Shown here: piece by piece, positions 31,456-40,310 of the stretch
Layout of the letters: the number at the start of each line of letters is the position of its first letter
How positions within the stretch are numbered: the stretch's first letter is position 1
Assembly (NCBI GenBank): GCA_029263855.1
Contig: JAJUFC010000016.1
Coordinates: 1 to 64,000 of the forward strand
Source: Candidatus Thermochlorobacteriaceae bacterium
GTDB taxonomy: Bacteria > Bacteroidota > Chlorobiia > Chlorobiales > Thermochlorobacteraceae
Reading direction: 5' to 3'
DNA length: 64,000 bases
Made by a program: the position numbers and the translations under genes
Notes under the pieces: generated by a model
Seen by the model: only the letters and a program-made list of their open reading frames with translations
Database searches by the model: none
What the model was told of the DNA's origin: nothing

Positions 31456-33245
31456 CATACCACGACTGCCGAATACGCCTTCTGCTCGATTAAGCGAAAC
31501 ACGGGAATTTGATTAACAAACTCGTTTTCATAGCCCACCGCCGTCAAAAAAAACTTCATCTTCTCGGCTCGCTTCTCTTCCTCGTTCAGCGCAGGATTTT
31601 TCTCAATGAGTTTTTCATAAATCTCTCGTGTGCGTGGCAAATCGATTAAGTTGTACTCATACTCGGTGATGAAATCTTTTTCGTAGCGCAATTTGCCTGT
31701 GAGGTAGTTATCGAAGTAATTCCAATGCGCTAAACTGTCGTCGCTATCGGGCTCGAGCAATCCTGCCGCCACGTGAGAAGAGGGTTGATTCATCGGCACA
31801 ATAAAGTCGCCTGCATGAAAAGTTCTTTCAATCGGAACGCGCTCGACGGAAATCGTTACTTCACGATGCCCTTGAAAACACTGCTCGGAGACCTTGATGT
31901 CATTGACTTTGAAATACTCGACGGTGGCGGTGAAATCGCTCAGAAGTTGCTCGACGGCAATGCCATGCGGTTTGAGTTTCTTGATAATACGGTGCTCGGC
32001 TTTGGGAATGAGATAAGCGAAAGGACGTGCAACGCCGCGCGTGATGCGATACTTTCCGAAATATGGGGCAGTGTAAAGTTTCTTTTTGTTGGTTGGTAAG
32101 TAAGAGATGCTTCCGTCAGAATTTGTCTTCTCTTTGAGTTCATAGCCGATGACGGTAACAGGCTTCTCGAAAGCGATTTTTTCAATCTCAATGCCGATAA
32201 TGTTTTTCTTCGGGTCGTAAAAAGTGCCGCGTGCGACGGTGTCCGCTTCGGCTTCGCGCACAAGGGCTTTGACTTGTTTAGCGTTTTGGGCAGTAAATTC
32301 AAGGCACTCGCGCATAAAGTGATATGCCGCGTCGATGCGACGTTTGAACGAAACGTAGGAGTAAGTTTCCATCAAAATGGCGATGCGGTTTTGCAGTCCG
32401 CCGTAAGAAGCACCGTAGCGCGCGTGGTGCGAATAAGTTGCCCAACCTTTTTCGGGGTGGCGGAAGTCGACGAAGTCGGCGTAGTAAAACATCTCGATGC
32501 CCGTCTGTTTCTTGATGCGCTCGCGCACGGCGGGGAGCATCGCGTCGCGGGTGAAGTCGATGAGTTTTTTGTAGGCGTTTGGGTTTTGTGGAAAGCCGTA
32601 GGTGAGGTCGTAGCCGTGCCGCGAGCCGTCGGTCGTGTGCCCGTCGATGATGACGTCGGGCGACCATTGGACATACACGTCGCGAATAAGATGTTCGGTT
32701 TCTTGCGCTTCGATTTTCATGTAGTCGCGGTTGAGGTCGAGCCCCAGCGCATTGGTGCGCACCCCAACGCCTTTTTCAGGACCGATTTGAGAAAGTCGAT
32801 TTGCGTCGCTAATTCGCTCGTTGCCGTCGGCGTTGTAAATCGGAATGACGAGAATGATTAACTGCTTCAAGAGCGCGTTCAAGTCGCCGAAGACGAGTTC
32901 GCGCATTAGCATCATCGACGCTTCTTTCGGGCAGACTTCGCCCGCGTGAATGTTGTTTTGCAACAGCACGATGGGCTTCTGAGATTTCAAGGCTTGAATC
33001 GGCGAGTAAATCGGCGTGTCGGAAAAAACTGCCATTAAGAGGTCGCGCTCTTCGGTGGTTTTGCCAAAAGTGTGAAGCGTCATTTGCGAACTGTGAGATT
33101 TCAGTTCATAAAGGAACGCCTTCACATCGTCGTAGCGAGATGTGGCTTCGTAATTACTTTTTTCGGCGACCGTCAAGAGAGCGGGAGAAATTCGGGCAGA
33201 AGAAAAGCGCGATGATTTTTTTGCACTTGCCATTGGTTGATGCAT
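31452..33245 (-). CDS. M14-family zinc carboxypeptidase-like protein
   Basis: 597 residues from ATG 33245 (or 33233). Zinc carboxypeptidases of M14 cleave C-terminal residues; bacterial members also act on peptidoglycan peptides. Zinc ligands: His100 and Glu103 in NNIHAGEVCP, His203 in IIDGHTTDG; NRD at 172-174 matches the substrate-carboxylate-binding pair; Glu in AILMETYSYVS is the candidate catalytic base. No signal peptide: the first 20 residues are Ser/Ala/Arg-rich, so the protein appears cytoplasmic unless exported some other way, which is unusual for M14. After the peptidase domain come ~300 residues of unknown fold. Alone on its transcript. Confidence 0.87.
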   Translation of the reverse strand: MHQPMASAKKSSRFSSARISPALLTVAEKSNYEATSRYDDVKAFLYELKSHSSQMTLHTFGKTTEERDLLMAVFSDTPIYSPIQALKSQKPIVLLQNNIHAGEVCPKEASMMLMRELVFGDLNALLKQLIILVIPIYNADGNERISDANRLSQIGPEKGVGVRTNALGLDLNRDYMKIEAQETEHLIRDVYVQWSPDVIIDGHTTDGSRHGYDLTYGFPQNPNAYKKLIDFTRDAMLPAVRERIKKQTGIEMFYYADFVDFRHPEKGWATYSHHARYGASYGGLQNRIAILMETYSYVSFKRRIDAAYHFMRECLEFTAQNAKQVKALVREAEADTVARGTFYDPKKNIIGIEIEKIAFEKPVTVIGYELKEKTNSDGSISYLPTNKKKLYTAPYFGKYRITRGVARPFAYLIPKAEHRIIKKLKPHGIAVEQLLSDFTATVEYFKVNDIKVSEQCFQGHREVTISVERVPIERTFHAGDFIVPMNQPSSHVAAGLLEPDSDDSLAHWNYFDNYLTGKLRYEKDFITEYEYNLIDLPRTREIYEKLIEKNPALNEEEKRAEKMKFFLTAVGYENEFVNQIPVFRLIEQKAYSAVVVC

Positions 33246-33292
33246 TAAGTTTTTTCAAATTGATTCAAATTCGAAGGAGCGAAATTTACGCA

Positions 33293-33955
33293 ATGACGGA
33301 AAGAGAAAAAGCCTTCATACTCGGCACGCTGATTGGCGACGCGCTCGGCTTGCCTGTCAATCGCAAGCCGCATCACATCGTCCGAATGTATTTCAAAGGG
33401 ATTAAAGGCTACACGGACGAATACTACTCGACCGCAACGCCAACAGGCTTACGCAAAGGGCAATGTTCAAAAGATGTCGTGCAACTGCTTCTGCAACTGC
33501 CAAATGAAAACATCATCGAGGCGTGGACGAAGTTATTTTTTCCGTCGTCTGAACATGTGCGTCTTTGCTTGCTGTTTCAGGCGATTGAAGCGCAAGGAGA
33601 ATTGAACGCCGAAACCATTAGCGATGCCGTTTGGGGCAACGCGAAATTAAAAATTCTCGAGTCGCTCTCGCTCTTTCCAACCGATTTGGTGATGCAGTTC
33701 AATGAAGCCATGACGGAACAAGATGCAGTTGATTTCGCCTTGGCGATGCTCCTACGCAATCACAGCGACTTTGAAACGACCGTGCTTTCTACGGTCAATA
33801 TGGGCGGACTGACGGCGCTTACAGGCGCAATTACAGGCGGTGCGGTCGCGATGCTCAACGGCGTGCAAACCATTCCACACGAGTGGATTGAAGGGCTGGA
33901 ACAATCGTCTGAAATTCTGAGCCGTCTTCACCTTCAAGACATCATCACAAAGTAA
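33293..33955 (+). CDS. ADP-ribosylglycohydrolase-like protein lacking metal-binding residues
   Basis: 220 residues from ATG 33293, with AAGGAG 13 nt upstream. Start FILGTLIGDALGLPVNRKP corresponds to the G-x-x-x-GDA-x-G-x-P opening of ADP-ribosylglycohydrolases (ARH family), and GGLTALTGAITGGAVAMLNG corresponds to the GGDTDT-x-A-x-x-x-G-A helix. In that helix the metal-binding acidic pair is absent (GGLTAL in place of GGDTDT). The N-terminal PVNRK also lacks the usual Glu. It is also shorter than typical ARH proteins (~260-300). So it is probably catalytically dead or altered. Followed directly by fni with no gap. Confidence 0.72.
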   Translation: MTEREKAFILGTLIGDALGLPVNRKPHHIVRMYFKGIKGYTDEYYSTATPTGLRKGQCSKDVVQLLLQLPNENIIEAWTKLFFPSSEHVRLCLLFQAIEAQGELNAETISDAVWGNAKLKILESLSLFPTDLVMQFNEAMTEQDAVDFALAMLLRNHSDFETTVLSTVNMGGLTALTGAITGGAVAMLNGVQTIPHEWIEGLEQSSEILSRLHLQDIITK

Positions 33956-35053
33956 ATGCAACAAGAAATGCAAAATGAGGATTTAGCCACACAAACGATA
34001 GAGCGAAAGCAACGCCATGTCGAACTCTGTCTCGAGGGTGATGTGGATTTCAATAAACGAAGCGGATTTGAGCGATACGAATTTCGCCATAACGCAGTGC
34101 CTGAACTCAACCTCAATGAAATTGACCTCTCGACGACCTTTCTCTCGAAGAAAATCAACTACCCCTTGATGATTTCTTCAATGACGGGCGGCTACAACGG
34201 CGCGACACAGGTCAATGCGATGCTGGCTGAAGCGTGCGAAGCTTTGAACATTCCGTTGGGCATTGGGAGCATGCGTCAGGCGTTGGAATCGGAAGCGCAT
34301 CGCGAAAGTTTTTCGGTGGTGCGAAAGGTCGCGCCCACGATTCCGATTTTCGCTAACATCGGCGCGGCGGAAGTGGCGGCGGGATTATCAACGGCGCAAA
34401 CGAAATTGCTCGTCGATCTTGTGCGCGCCGACGCGCTCATCGTGCATCTGAACGCGGCGCAGGAACTCTTTCAGCCCGAAGGCAACACGAATTTCAAAGG
34501 ATTTCTTGGGGAACTGCGCAAACTCTGCAAGCGTCTTTCTGTGCCTGTGATTGCGAAGGAAGTTGGAAACGGGATTTCGGGCGAGGTCGCCAAACGCTTG
34601 ATTGACGCGGGCGTGCGGGCGATTGACGTGGCAGGCGCGGGCGGCACGAATTGGCAAAAGGTCGAAGTCCTGCGCTATGAAGAACGCTTCAATCGCGATG
34701 AACGCTTCACGGAGGGCGGCTTCGCGGAACTGATGAATTGGGGAATTCCGACGGCAGAGTGCTTGGAAGACTTGCGCCTGTTGCGACGCAGAAAAGCCTA
34801 TCGCTCGATTCAAGTCATCGCGTCGGGCGGCATTTCAAACGGCGTGGAAATCGCCAAAGCGCTCGCGCTCGGCGCAGACATCGCCGCGCTCGCCAAACCC
34901 TTCCTCAAAGCCGCTTTTGAACCCGACGGCGCAGAAGCCGTCAAGGCGTTTGCCCTGCGCTTGATGAACGACCTGCGCGCCACGATGTTTCTCGTCGGCG
35001 CAAAGACTATCAAGGCATTGAAAATCGAGAAAATCGCGGAGAGAAGAGGATAA
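33956..35053 (+). CDS. fni: Type 2 isopentenyl-diphosphate delta-isomerase
   Basis: 365 residues; begins immediately after the previous stop (TAA then ATG). This FMN- and NADPH-dependent enzyme interconverts IPP and DMAPP. Signature pieces are RKQRHVELCLEGDVDF, MISSMTGGYNGAT (flavin loop), GIGSMRQALESE, ANIGAAE, HLNAAQELFQPEGNTNFKG, AKEVGNGISGEVAKRL, DVAGAGGTNWQKVE and ASGGISNGVEIAKALALGAD. Works downstream of the MEP pathway that includes ispF in this window. Carotenoids, quinones or hopanoids would be the likely end products. Confidence 0.96.
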   Translation: MQQEMQNEDLATQTIERKQRHVELCLEGDVDFNKRSGFERYEFRHNAVPELNLNEIDLSTTFLSKKINYPLMISSMTGGYNGATQVNAMLAEACEALNIPLGIGSMRQALESEAHRESFSVVRKVAPTIPIFANIGAAEVAAGLSTAQTKLLVDLVRADALIVHLNAAQELFQPEGNTNFKGFLGELRKLCKRLSVPVIAKEVGNGISGEVAKRLIDAGVRAIDVAGAGGTNWQKVEVLRYEERFNRDERFTEGGFAELMNWGIPTAECLEDLRLLRRRKAYRSIQVIASGGISNGVEIAKALALGADIAALAKPFLKAAFEPDGAEAVKAFALRLMNDLRATMFLVGAKTIKALKIEKIAERRG

Positions 35054-35054
35054 A

Positions 35055-36104
35055 ATGCACGTCAAATCGCGCGCCGAAAGAAATCGCACGCTTACGCTTA
35101 CAGAGAGCGACTTTGCGCTTTACTCTAATCGCCTTAAATCGCTTACGGCAAAAGCCACGCTCGCCGACGTTGAAAATCAAATCTTGAACAACGACCTATT
35201 TGAAATCCTCGACTTTCTTCCTGAATCTTGCGTCGACCTGCTCATCTTAGACCCGCCGTATAATCTGACCAAATCGTTCAACGGAAATGTGTTCCAACGG
35301 CGCGAAACCGATGAATACATTGCCTATCTCGAATCATGGTTGCCGAAGTTGCTGAAAACGTTGAAGCCGACGGCAAGCGTGTATGCGTGCGGCGATTGGA
35401 GAATGTCGGGCGCGTGGCAACTGGTTTTGGAGAAATATCTGATTGTTCGAAATCGAATTACTTGGGAGCGCGAAAAGGGGAGAGGCGCGAAATCAAATTG
35501 GAAGAATTGTTCGGAGGATATTTGGTTTTGCACGCTCTCAAACGACTTTACTTTCAATGCCGACGCGGTGAAACTAAAACGCAAAGTGATTGCGCCGTAT
35601 CGCGAAAACGGCGTTCCAAAAGATTGGGAAGAAACCGAAGAAGGCAACTTTCGCCTGACCGCGCCCTCAAACTTATGGACAGACATCACCGTGCCGTTTT
35701 GGTCAATGCCCGAAAACACAGACCACCCAACCCAAAAGCCTGAAAAACTCATCGCTAAGTTGACGCTTGCAAGTTCCAACAAGGGCGACGTCATTCTTGA
35801 TGCGTTTCTTGGCTCAGGCACGACGGCAGTCGTGGCAAAAAAATTGAGCCGCCGCTTCATCGGCATTGAACTTGACAAAACGTATTGCGCGCTCGCCGCC
35901 AAGCGATTGGACATCGCGGAGCGCGAGCCATCAATTCAAGGCTACGAAGACGGCGTGTTTTGGGAGAGAAATTCGCTCGGAGCGCAAAACAAAACCAAAG
36001 AGTCTTCCCGAAAAAAGCCGTTAGATGATAATCAGCCTAAACAGTTGATGACGATAAAAACTATTTCGCAATCCTCTTTATCTGTTACGCCATTTCGCAA
36101 ATGA
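35055..36104 (+). CDS. Site-specific DNA methyltransferase (N6-adenine/N4-cytosine, beta class)
   Basis: 349 residues starting at ATG 35055 just after fni. Methylates an exocyclic amino group in a specific DNA sequence. Motif IV DPPYN is at ~63-67, motif I (DAFLGSGTTAVVA) at ~255-267, so order IV before I marks a beta-class enzyme. HPTQKPEKLI precedes motif I, as in many such enzymes. The central block RNRITWEREKGRGAKSNW with SEDIWFC and SNLWTDITVPFWSMPENT defines a widespread group of these enzymes. A basic ~45-residue tail follows. No restriction endonuclease was recognised beside it, so it may be a solitary methylase. Target unknown. Confidence 0.9.
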   Translation: MHVKSRAERNRTLTLTESDFALYSNRLKSLTAKATLADVENQILNNDLFEILDFLPESCVDLLILDPPYNLTKSFNGNVFQRRETDEYIAYLESWLPKLLKTLKPTASVYACGDWRMSGAWQLVLEKYLIVRNRITWEREKGRGAKSNWKNCSEDIWFCTLSNDFTFNADAVKLKRKVIAPYRENGVPKDWEETEEGNFRLTAPSNLWTDITVPFWSMPENTDHPTQKPEKLIAKLTLASSNKGDVILDAFLGSGTTAVVAKKLSRRFIGIELDKTYCALAAKRLDIAEREPSIQGYEDGVFWERNSLGAQNKTKESSRKKPLDDNQPKQLMTIKTISQSSLSVTPFRK

Positions 36105-36361
36105 GTTTGGTTGTGAGCGAAGCGCGTTTTTTTCCGATTGAAAACTTGTCTTGGGATTGCTTGACGATAGGCGCTTTGGGCTGGGGGCAAATTCAAATTG
36201 CAAACGCAAATCGACTCGAAATTGATTTTAGCATCACTCGCAAAAAATGGATGTTGAGCCTTTGCGACGCAATGAGCGAATTTTATCCGAGAGAAATAGA
36301 AAAAATTTCTGAGCGGATTGACTACTTCAAAAAAGTGAGAGATAGGTGGGAAAAGAAATAA
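36101..36361 (+). CDS. Small hypothetical protein overlapping the methyltransferase gene
   Basis: 86 residues; start ATG overlaps the methyltransferase stop (ATGA, 4-nt overlap), a typical coupling. MSLVVSEARFFPIENLSWDCLTIGALGWGQIQIAN... then MSEFYPREIEKISERIDYFKKVRDRWEKK, with a charged helical end. I do not recognise it. The coupling suggests a functional link with the methyltransferase, perhaps a partner, a control protein or the remnant of a lost nuclease. Confidence 0.5.
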   Translation: MSLVVSEARFFPIENLSWDCLTIGALGWGQIQIANANRLEIDFSITRKKWMLSLCDAMSEFYPREIEKISERIDYFKKVRDRWEKK

Positions 36362-36368
36362 CCTGTCG

Positions 36369-38558
36369 CTAAATCTTCTGTCCTGGATACTTAATCCGCT
36401 TGTGTTTGTTGGCGACGAGCGTTTTGACGAAACTCTGTTTGATGCGCTCCAAATCTGAAAAGGTCAAATCCGATTCGTTGAACTGATTTTCATCGAGCCG
36501 TTTGCGAATGACGATGTCGACGATTTGCGAAATCGTCTCTTCGGTCGGATTGGTGAGCGAGCGCACGGAGGCTTCGATGCCGTCAGCAAGCATGACAATC
36601 GCGGTTTCTTTGCGGCGCGGTTTCGGACCAGGGTAGCGAAAATCATCGATGTTGAGTTTATCGGGCGGAACGGTTTTCAAGGCTTTGTCATAAAAGAAGT
36701 GAATGACGGTGGTGCCGTGGTGTTCGGGAATGAAGTCGAGCACTTCTTCGGGAAGATTGTTTTTGCGTCCGATGGCTAATCCGCGTTTGACGTGGTCGCC
36801 GATGATGCGTCCGCTGGTAACGGCTTGCAGGTCGTCGTGCAGGTTTTTTCCATTTTGATTTTCAGTGAAGTAATCGGCTTCGGCGACTTTGCCGATGTCG
36901 TGAAAATACGCGCCGACGCGGCAGAGCAGTGGGTTTGCACCGATTGCCGATGCCGCTTCTTCGGCAAGCAAACTCACTTGAAGCGTGTGCGCGTAAGTGC
37001 CGGGCGCTTTGGTCGCCATCTCGCGCAAGAGCGGGTGATTGACGTCGGAAAGTTCCATCAAGGTCATATCGGTCGTAACGCCAAAGACCTTTTCAATCAA
37101 CAGCAAAATCGGATAGACGAGAAAGCACAAGAGCGAACTAATCGCGGCGTATTGCAGGTCGTTCAAAATTTCGTTGAGGCTCGCGAGGCGCGAGAAGTTG
37201 AAGGCTAAAATCGAGACCGCATAGCCGACGAACACGAGCAAAATCGGCGCAAAGACTTGCGAGCGCTTGCGAATGCCGCGCGTGGCAAACACGCCCAAAC
37301 TTCCCGCGAAAATCGTCGCCAACGCAAACGGAAAATCGTTGCCGCGAATCGTGCCCGCCAGAAGCGCGACCGTTACCGTCGCGAAAAATCCAACCCGCGA
37401 ATCAAAAATCACCGTGAAGAGAATCGACGCTAAGCCAATCGGGACGATGTAGGGCGAAAGGTTCTCAAATTGAAGCGAATACCACACGGCGACAAGTTCG
37501 ATGAGCGTGATGCTGAACAGGAGCAAGAGCATGGCATTGTCGCGCCAAATTTTCGGACGGGCAATGTAGAGGTAGGTCGTAAAAACGCCGATGATGATAA
37601 AGATGATGAGAATTTTTCCGATGTAAAGTTGAAGTGCGCCTGCGGGCATTTCGCGCTCCATCTTGGCTTGAATGAACGAATCTAACTTGCGCTTGATTTC
37701 GGGCGTAACGATTTCGCCACGAGAAATAATTTTTTCGTTTTGCCTCACAATGCCTTCGCCGAGTGGAACTTGTCGTGCGGCGCGTTCACGGTCTTCAAGC
37801 GTTTGGGCTTCGTCGTAAAAAATGTTCGGGCGCAAGAGCGGCGAAACGAGTTTGAGTGCGAGTTGGAGCGTATCGTTTGTGGTCGATGGAAATCGTTGCA
37901 AGAGCAATTCTTGAAGCGTGTTGCGAAATTCTGAACTATCGCGCACGGTGGAAAACTTCAGAACTTTTTCTTCGCGCTCGTTTTGTGAGCGAACCACAAA
38001 CTCGGTCTGCTTGAACGAACTTTTTGGCACATCAATCATGCCGTCTGAAAGAAGCGACTGAATCGAGGATTGCAAAGAGCGTGGAAGTGTTAAAAGCAGT
38101 GAAGTTTGAACGGCGTTTTTAGTTAGGCAAGAATCAAAATCGGCAAGAAGCAAGGCACGCTCTTTCTCGTTAAGCCCGAAGGGCGAAAGCACGGTGAATT
38201 TTTCTGATTCTCTTAAATCTGATTTGCGCGTTGAGAGATGAAGTTTCAAACTGTCGGCAATTGAGTTGAAGTAGTCGGAATACGCGACTGCCGAATTCTG
38301 CCCCTGTTCTCGACGAAAAACAGGCAAAACGCTTTGGCGCGCTTTTTCTTGCTCACGCTCGTAGTCAGCTCTGTTTTTTTGAATCGCAAACGCAAACGGC
38401 GCAACTAAATCTTGATGATACCACGCCATTCCAACATCAAAGTTCAGTGTGGAAAGTTTACTGCGTGGAAAGAGCGAGGCAACGCTCACCAAAAATGCGA
38501 CGAACAATCCAATGCGGATATATTTGTTCTCTCGTATGAATTGTTTGTCCAGAGGCAT
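36369..38558 (-). CDS. 7TM-HD family protein (PgpH-like c-di-AMP phosphodiesterase)
   Basis: 729 residues. One N-terminal transmembrane helix, a ~270-residue extracytoplasmic 7TMR-HDED-like domain (residues ~35-310), about seven transmembrane helices (~315-500), then a cytoplasmic HD domain: HTLQVSLLAEEAASAIGANPLLCRVGAYFHDIGKVAEADYF (His...HD), HVKRGLAIGRKNNL and HHGTTVIHFFYDKAL. This is the PgpH/YqfF architecture; those proteins hydrolyse cyclic di-AMP to pApA. Here the call rests on architecture; the nucleotide substrate is inferred from the family. Monocistronic, divergent from trpE and convergent with the small gene to its left. Confidence 0.9.
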   Translation of the reverse strand: MPLDKQFIRENKYIRIGLFVAFLVSVASLFPRSKLSTLNFDVGMAWYHQDLVAPFAFAIQKNRADYEREQEKARQSVLPVFRREQGQNSAVAYSDYFNSIADSLKLHLSTRKSDLRESEKFTVLSPFGLNEKERALLLADFDSCLTKNAVQTSLLLTLPRSLQSSIQSLLSDGMIDVPKSSFKQTEFVVRSQNEREEKVLKFSTVRDSSEFRNTLQELLLQRFPSTTNDTLQLALKLVSPLLRPNIFYDEAQTLEDRERAARQVPLGEGIVRQNEKIISRGEIVTPEIKRKLDSFIQAKMEREMPAGALQLYIGKILIIFIIIGVFTTYLYIARPKIWRDNAMLLLLFSITLIELVAVWYSLQFENLSPYIVPIGLASILFTVIFDSRVGFFATVTVALLAGTIRGNDFPFALATIFAGSLGVFATRGIRKRSQVFAPILLVFVGYAVSILAFNFSRLASLNEILNDLQYAAISSLLCFLVYPILLLIEKVFGVTTDMTLMELSDVNHPLLREMATKAPGTYAHTLQVSLLAEEAASAIGANPLLCRVGAYFHDIGKVAEADYFTENQNGKNLHDDLQAVTSGRIIGDHVKRGLAIGRKNNLPEEVLDFIPEHHGTTVIHFFYDKALKTVPPDKLNIDDFRYPGPKPRRKETAIVMLADGIEASVRSLTNPTEETISQIVDIVIRKRLDENQFNESDLTFSDLERIKQSFVKTLVANKHKRIKYPGQKI

Positions 38559-38629
38559 AACTTTGCAGGTCTAATGTTCAGTCCTAAAATTGTTGCAAGC
38601 CTAACTTTTCAAGAACGCTCACTTCAAAA

Positions 38630-40138
38630 ATGCAAAAGTCAAACTCCAAATTCAAACCAAGTTCAACGCCGAAATTTATTTTTCACACGCTTCAAGAAGA
38701 ATGGCTTGCGGATACTGAAACGCCTGTTTCGCTTTATCTCAAACTGCAATCTAAATACTCCTGCTTGTTGGAATCGGTCGAGGGCGAAGAGCGATTAGCG
38801 CGATTTTCTTACATCGGTCTTGAACCCTTTGCGCTGTTTTCAGCAACGGTTGATGAGCCAAAAGACGGCGCGTTCAAACTAACGGTGCTTGATAAAAAAT
38901 TCAGTGCGCTGAAATCGCTTGTCAAATCAGCCTCTTCGCCGAAAGAAGCAATGGCGTGTTTGCTTACGGCGTTTGCGAATGCCAAAGAGCATGCGGCAAT
39001 TACCACATCAGGCGCGTTTGGCTATGTCGGTTATGATGCCGTGCGCTTCGTCGAGAAAATTCCGATGACCAAAAAAGATGACCCAACGCACTTGCCCGAT
39101 GTATTCTTGATGCTCTTCGATACGCTCGTGGTGTTTGACAACGTCAGGCGAAAAATTGTCATCGTTTCCAACTACCTTTCCGCCAAAGACAAGCCGAAAG
39201 CCGAAAAGAAAATCAAGCGGATTCGCAAGAAGATTTTTTCTGCCTTGAAGCTGTCGGACATCGCGCTCTCCAAAGAACGCAAAGCGCAGGTCAAATCGAA
39301 TATGACGAAGCAAGCGTATTTGGAGAAAGTCGCAAAAGCGAAGGAATACATTTTAGCGGGCGATATTTTTCAGGTTCAAGTTTCGCAACGCCTATCGCGC
39401 AAACTGCATGCGAAGCCGTTTGATGTCTATCGAGCCCTGCGCACCATCAATCCGTCGCCGTATTTGTATTTTTTTGAATTAGGTGAAGCCCATATTATCG
39501 GTTCATCGCCTGAACTGTTGGTTGGGGTAACGAGCCAGAACGGAAAGTTTTTGGTCGAGACGCGCCCGATTGCCGGCACGCGCAAGCGCGGCGCAACGCC
39601 TGAACAAGATGACGCACTCATGCGCGAATTGCTTTCGGACGAAAAAGAGCGCGCCGAGCACTTAATGCTGATTGACCTTTCGCGCAACGATGTCGGAAGA
39701 GTCGCGGAAATTGGCTCTGTGGAAACCAACGAAATGATGGTGATTGAAAAGTACTCGCACGTGATGCACATCGTCAGCAATGTGCGCGGCACGCTGAAAA
39801 AATCGCTTTCGCCGATGGACGCTTTCTGGTCGTGCTTTCCAGCGGGCACGCTCACGGGCGCGCCCAAAATTCGTGCGATGGAAATTATCGCCGAATTGGA
39901 AACAGAGAAGCGGGGAATTTACGGTGGCGGTGTGGGCTTCTTTGATTTTAACGGCAACATCAAAACCGCGATAGCCATTCGGACGATGGTGGTGAAAGAG
40001 GGCAAAATTTACTTTCAGGCGGCGGGCGGCGTAGTAGCGGATTCAACCCCAGAGGGCGAGTATCAAGAAACGATGAACAAAATGGCGGCAGGGCTTCGCG
40101 CCGTCGAGATGCTCTACGAGAGCAATTCAAAAGTTTAG
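38630..40138 (+). CDS. trpE: Anthranilate synthase component I
   Basis: 502 residues. Converts chorismate to anthranilate with ammonia from TrpG, the first committed step of tryptophan synthesis. The N-terminal LLES at 46-49 (feedback tryptophan-binding motif) and the R-x-S-Y-I-G that follows separate it from PabB. Chorismate-binding domain pieces: PSPYLYFFELGEAHIIGSSPE, VETRPIAGTRKRG, ELLSDEKERAEHLMLIDLSRNDVGRVA, VMHIVSNVRG, FPAGTLTGAPKIRAMEII and QAAGGVVADSTPEGEYQET. No trpG is adjacent. Divergent from the PgpH-like gene. Confidence 0.94.
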   Translation: MQKSNSKFKPSSTPKFIFHTLQEEWLADTETPVSLYLKLQSKYSCLLESVEGEERLARFSYIGLEPFALFSATVDEPKDGAFKLTVLDKKFSALKSLVKSASSPKEAMACLLTAFANAKEHAAITTSGAFGYVGYDAVRFVEKIPMTKKDDPTHLPDVFLMLFDTLVVFDNVRRKIVIVSNYLSAKDKPKAEKKIKRIRKKIFSALKLSDIALSKERKAQVKSNMTKQAYLEKVAKAKEYILAGDIFQVQVSQRLSRKLHAKPFDVYRALRTINPSPYLYFFELGEAHIIGSSPELLVGVTSQNGKFLVETRPIAGTRKRGATPEQDDALMRELLSDEKERAEHLMLIDLSRNDVGRVAEIGSVETNEMMVIEKYSHVMHIVSNVRGTLKKSLSPMDAFWSCFPAGTLTGAPKIRAMEIIAELETEKRGIYGGGVGFFDFNGNIKTAIAIRTMVVKEGKIYFQAAGGVVADSTPEGEYQETMNKMAAGLRAVEMLYESNSKV

Positions 40139-40229
40139 AAAACACGAAAGATAGGCTCAAAATCGGCGCGTTCAAAACGAACTCAATGGCTTTAATGTTT
40201 TGAACGGTTGAAATCAAATCAACCCAAAA

Positions 40230-40245
40230 TTTTTTACGTGAAACA
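40230..40245. promoter_or_regulatory. Degenerate parS-like site
   Basis: TTTTTTACGTGAAACA differs at two positions from the parS consensus TGTTTCACGTGAAACA, so only the right half is intact. Upstream of mnmG, 29 bp from a perfect parS site. Confidence 0.4.
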
Positions 40246-40274
40246 AAGAGCGACTTTCTGTTTGAATTGCGAAA

Positions 40275-40290
40275 TGTTTCACGTGAAACA
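40275..40290. promoter_or_regulatory. parS site (ParB binding), perfect match
   Basis: TGTTTCACGTGAAACA, a perfect palindrome identical to the ParB consensus TGTTnCACGTGAAACA. It lies 20 bp before the mnmG start, about 28 kb from oriC. Confidence 0.92.
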
Positions 40291-40310
40291 TAAACCCTTG
40301 TAAATGAAGA

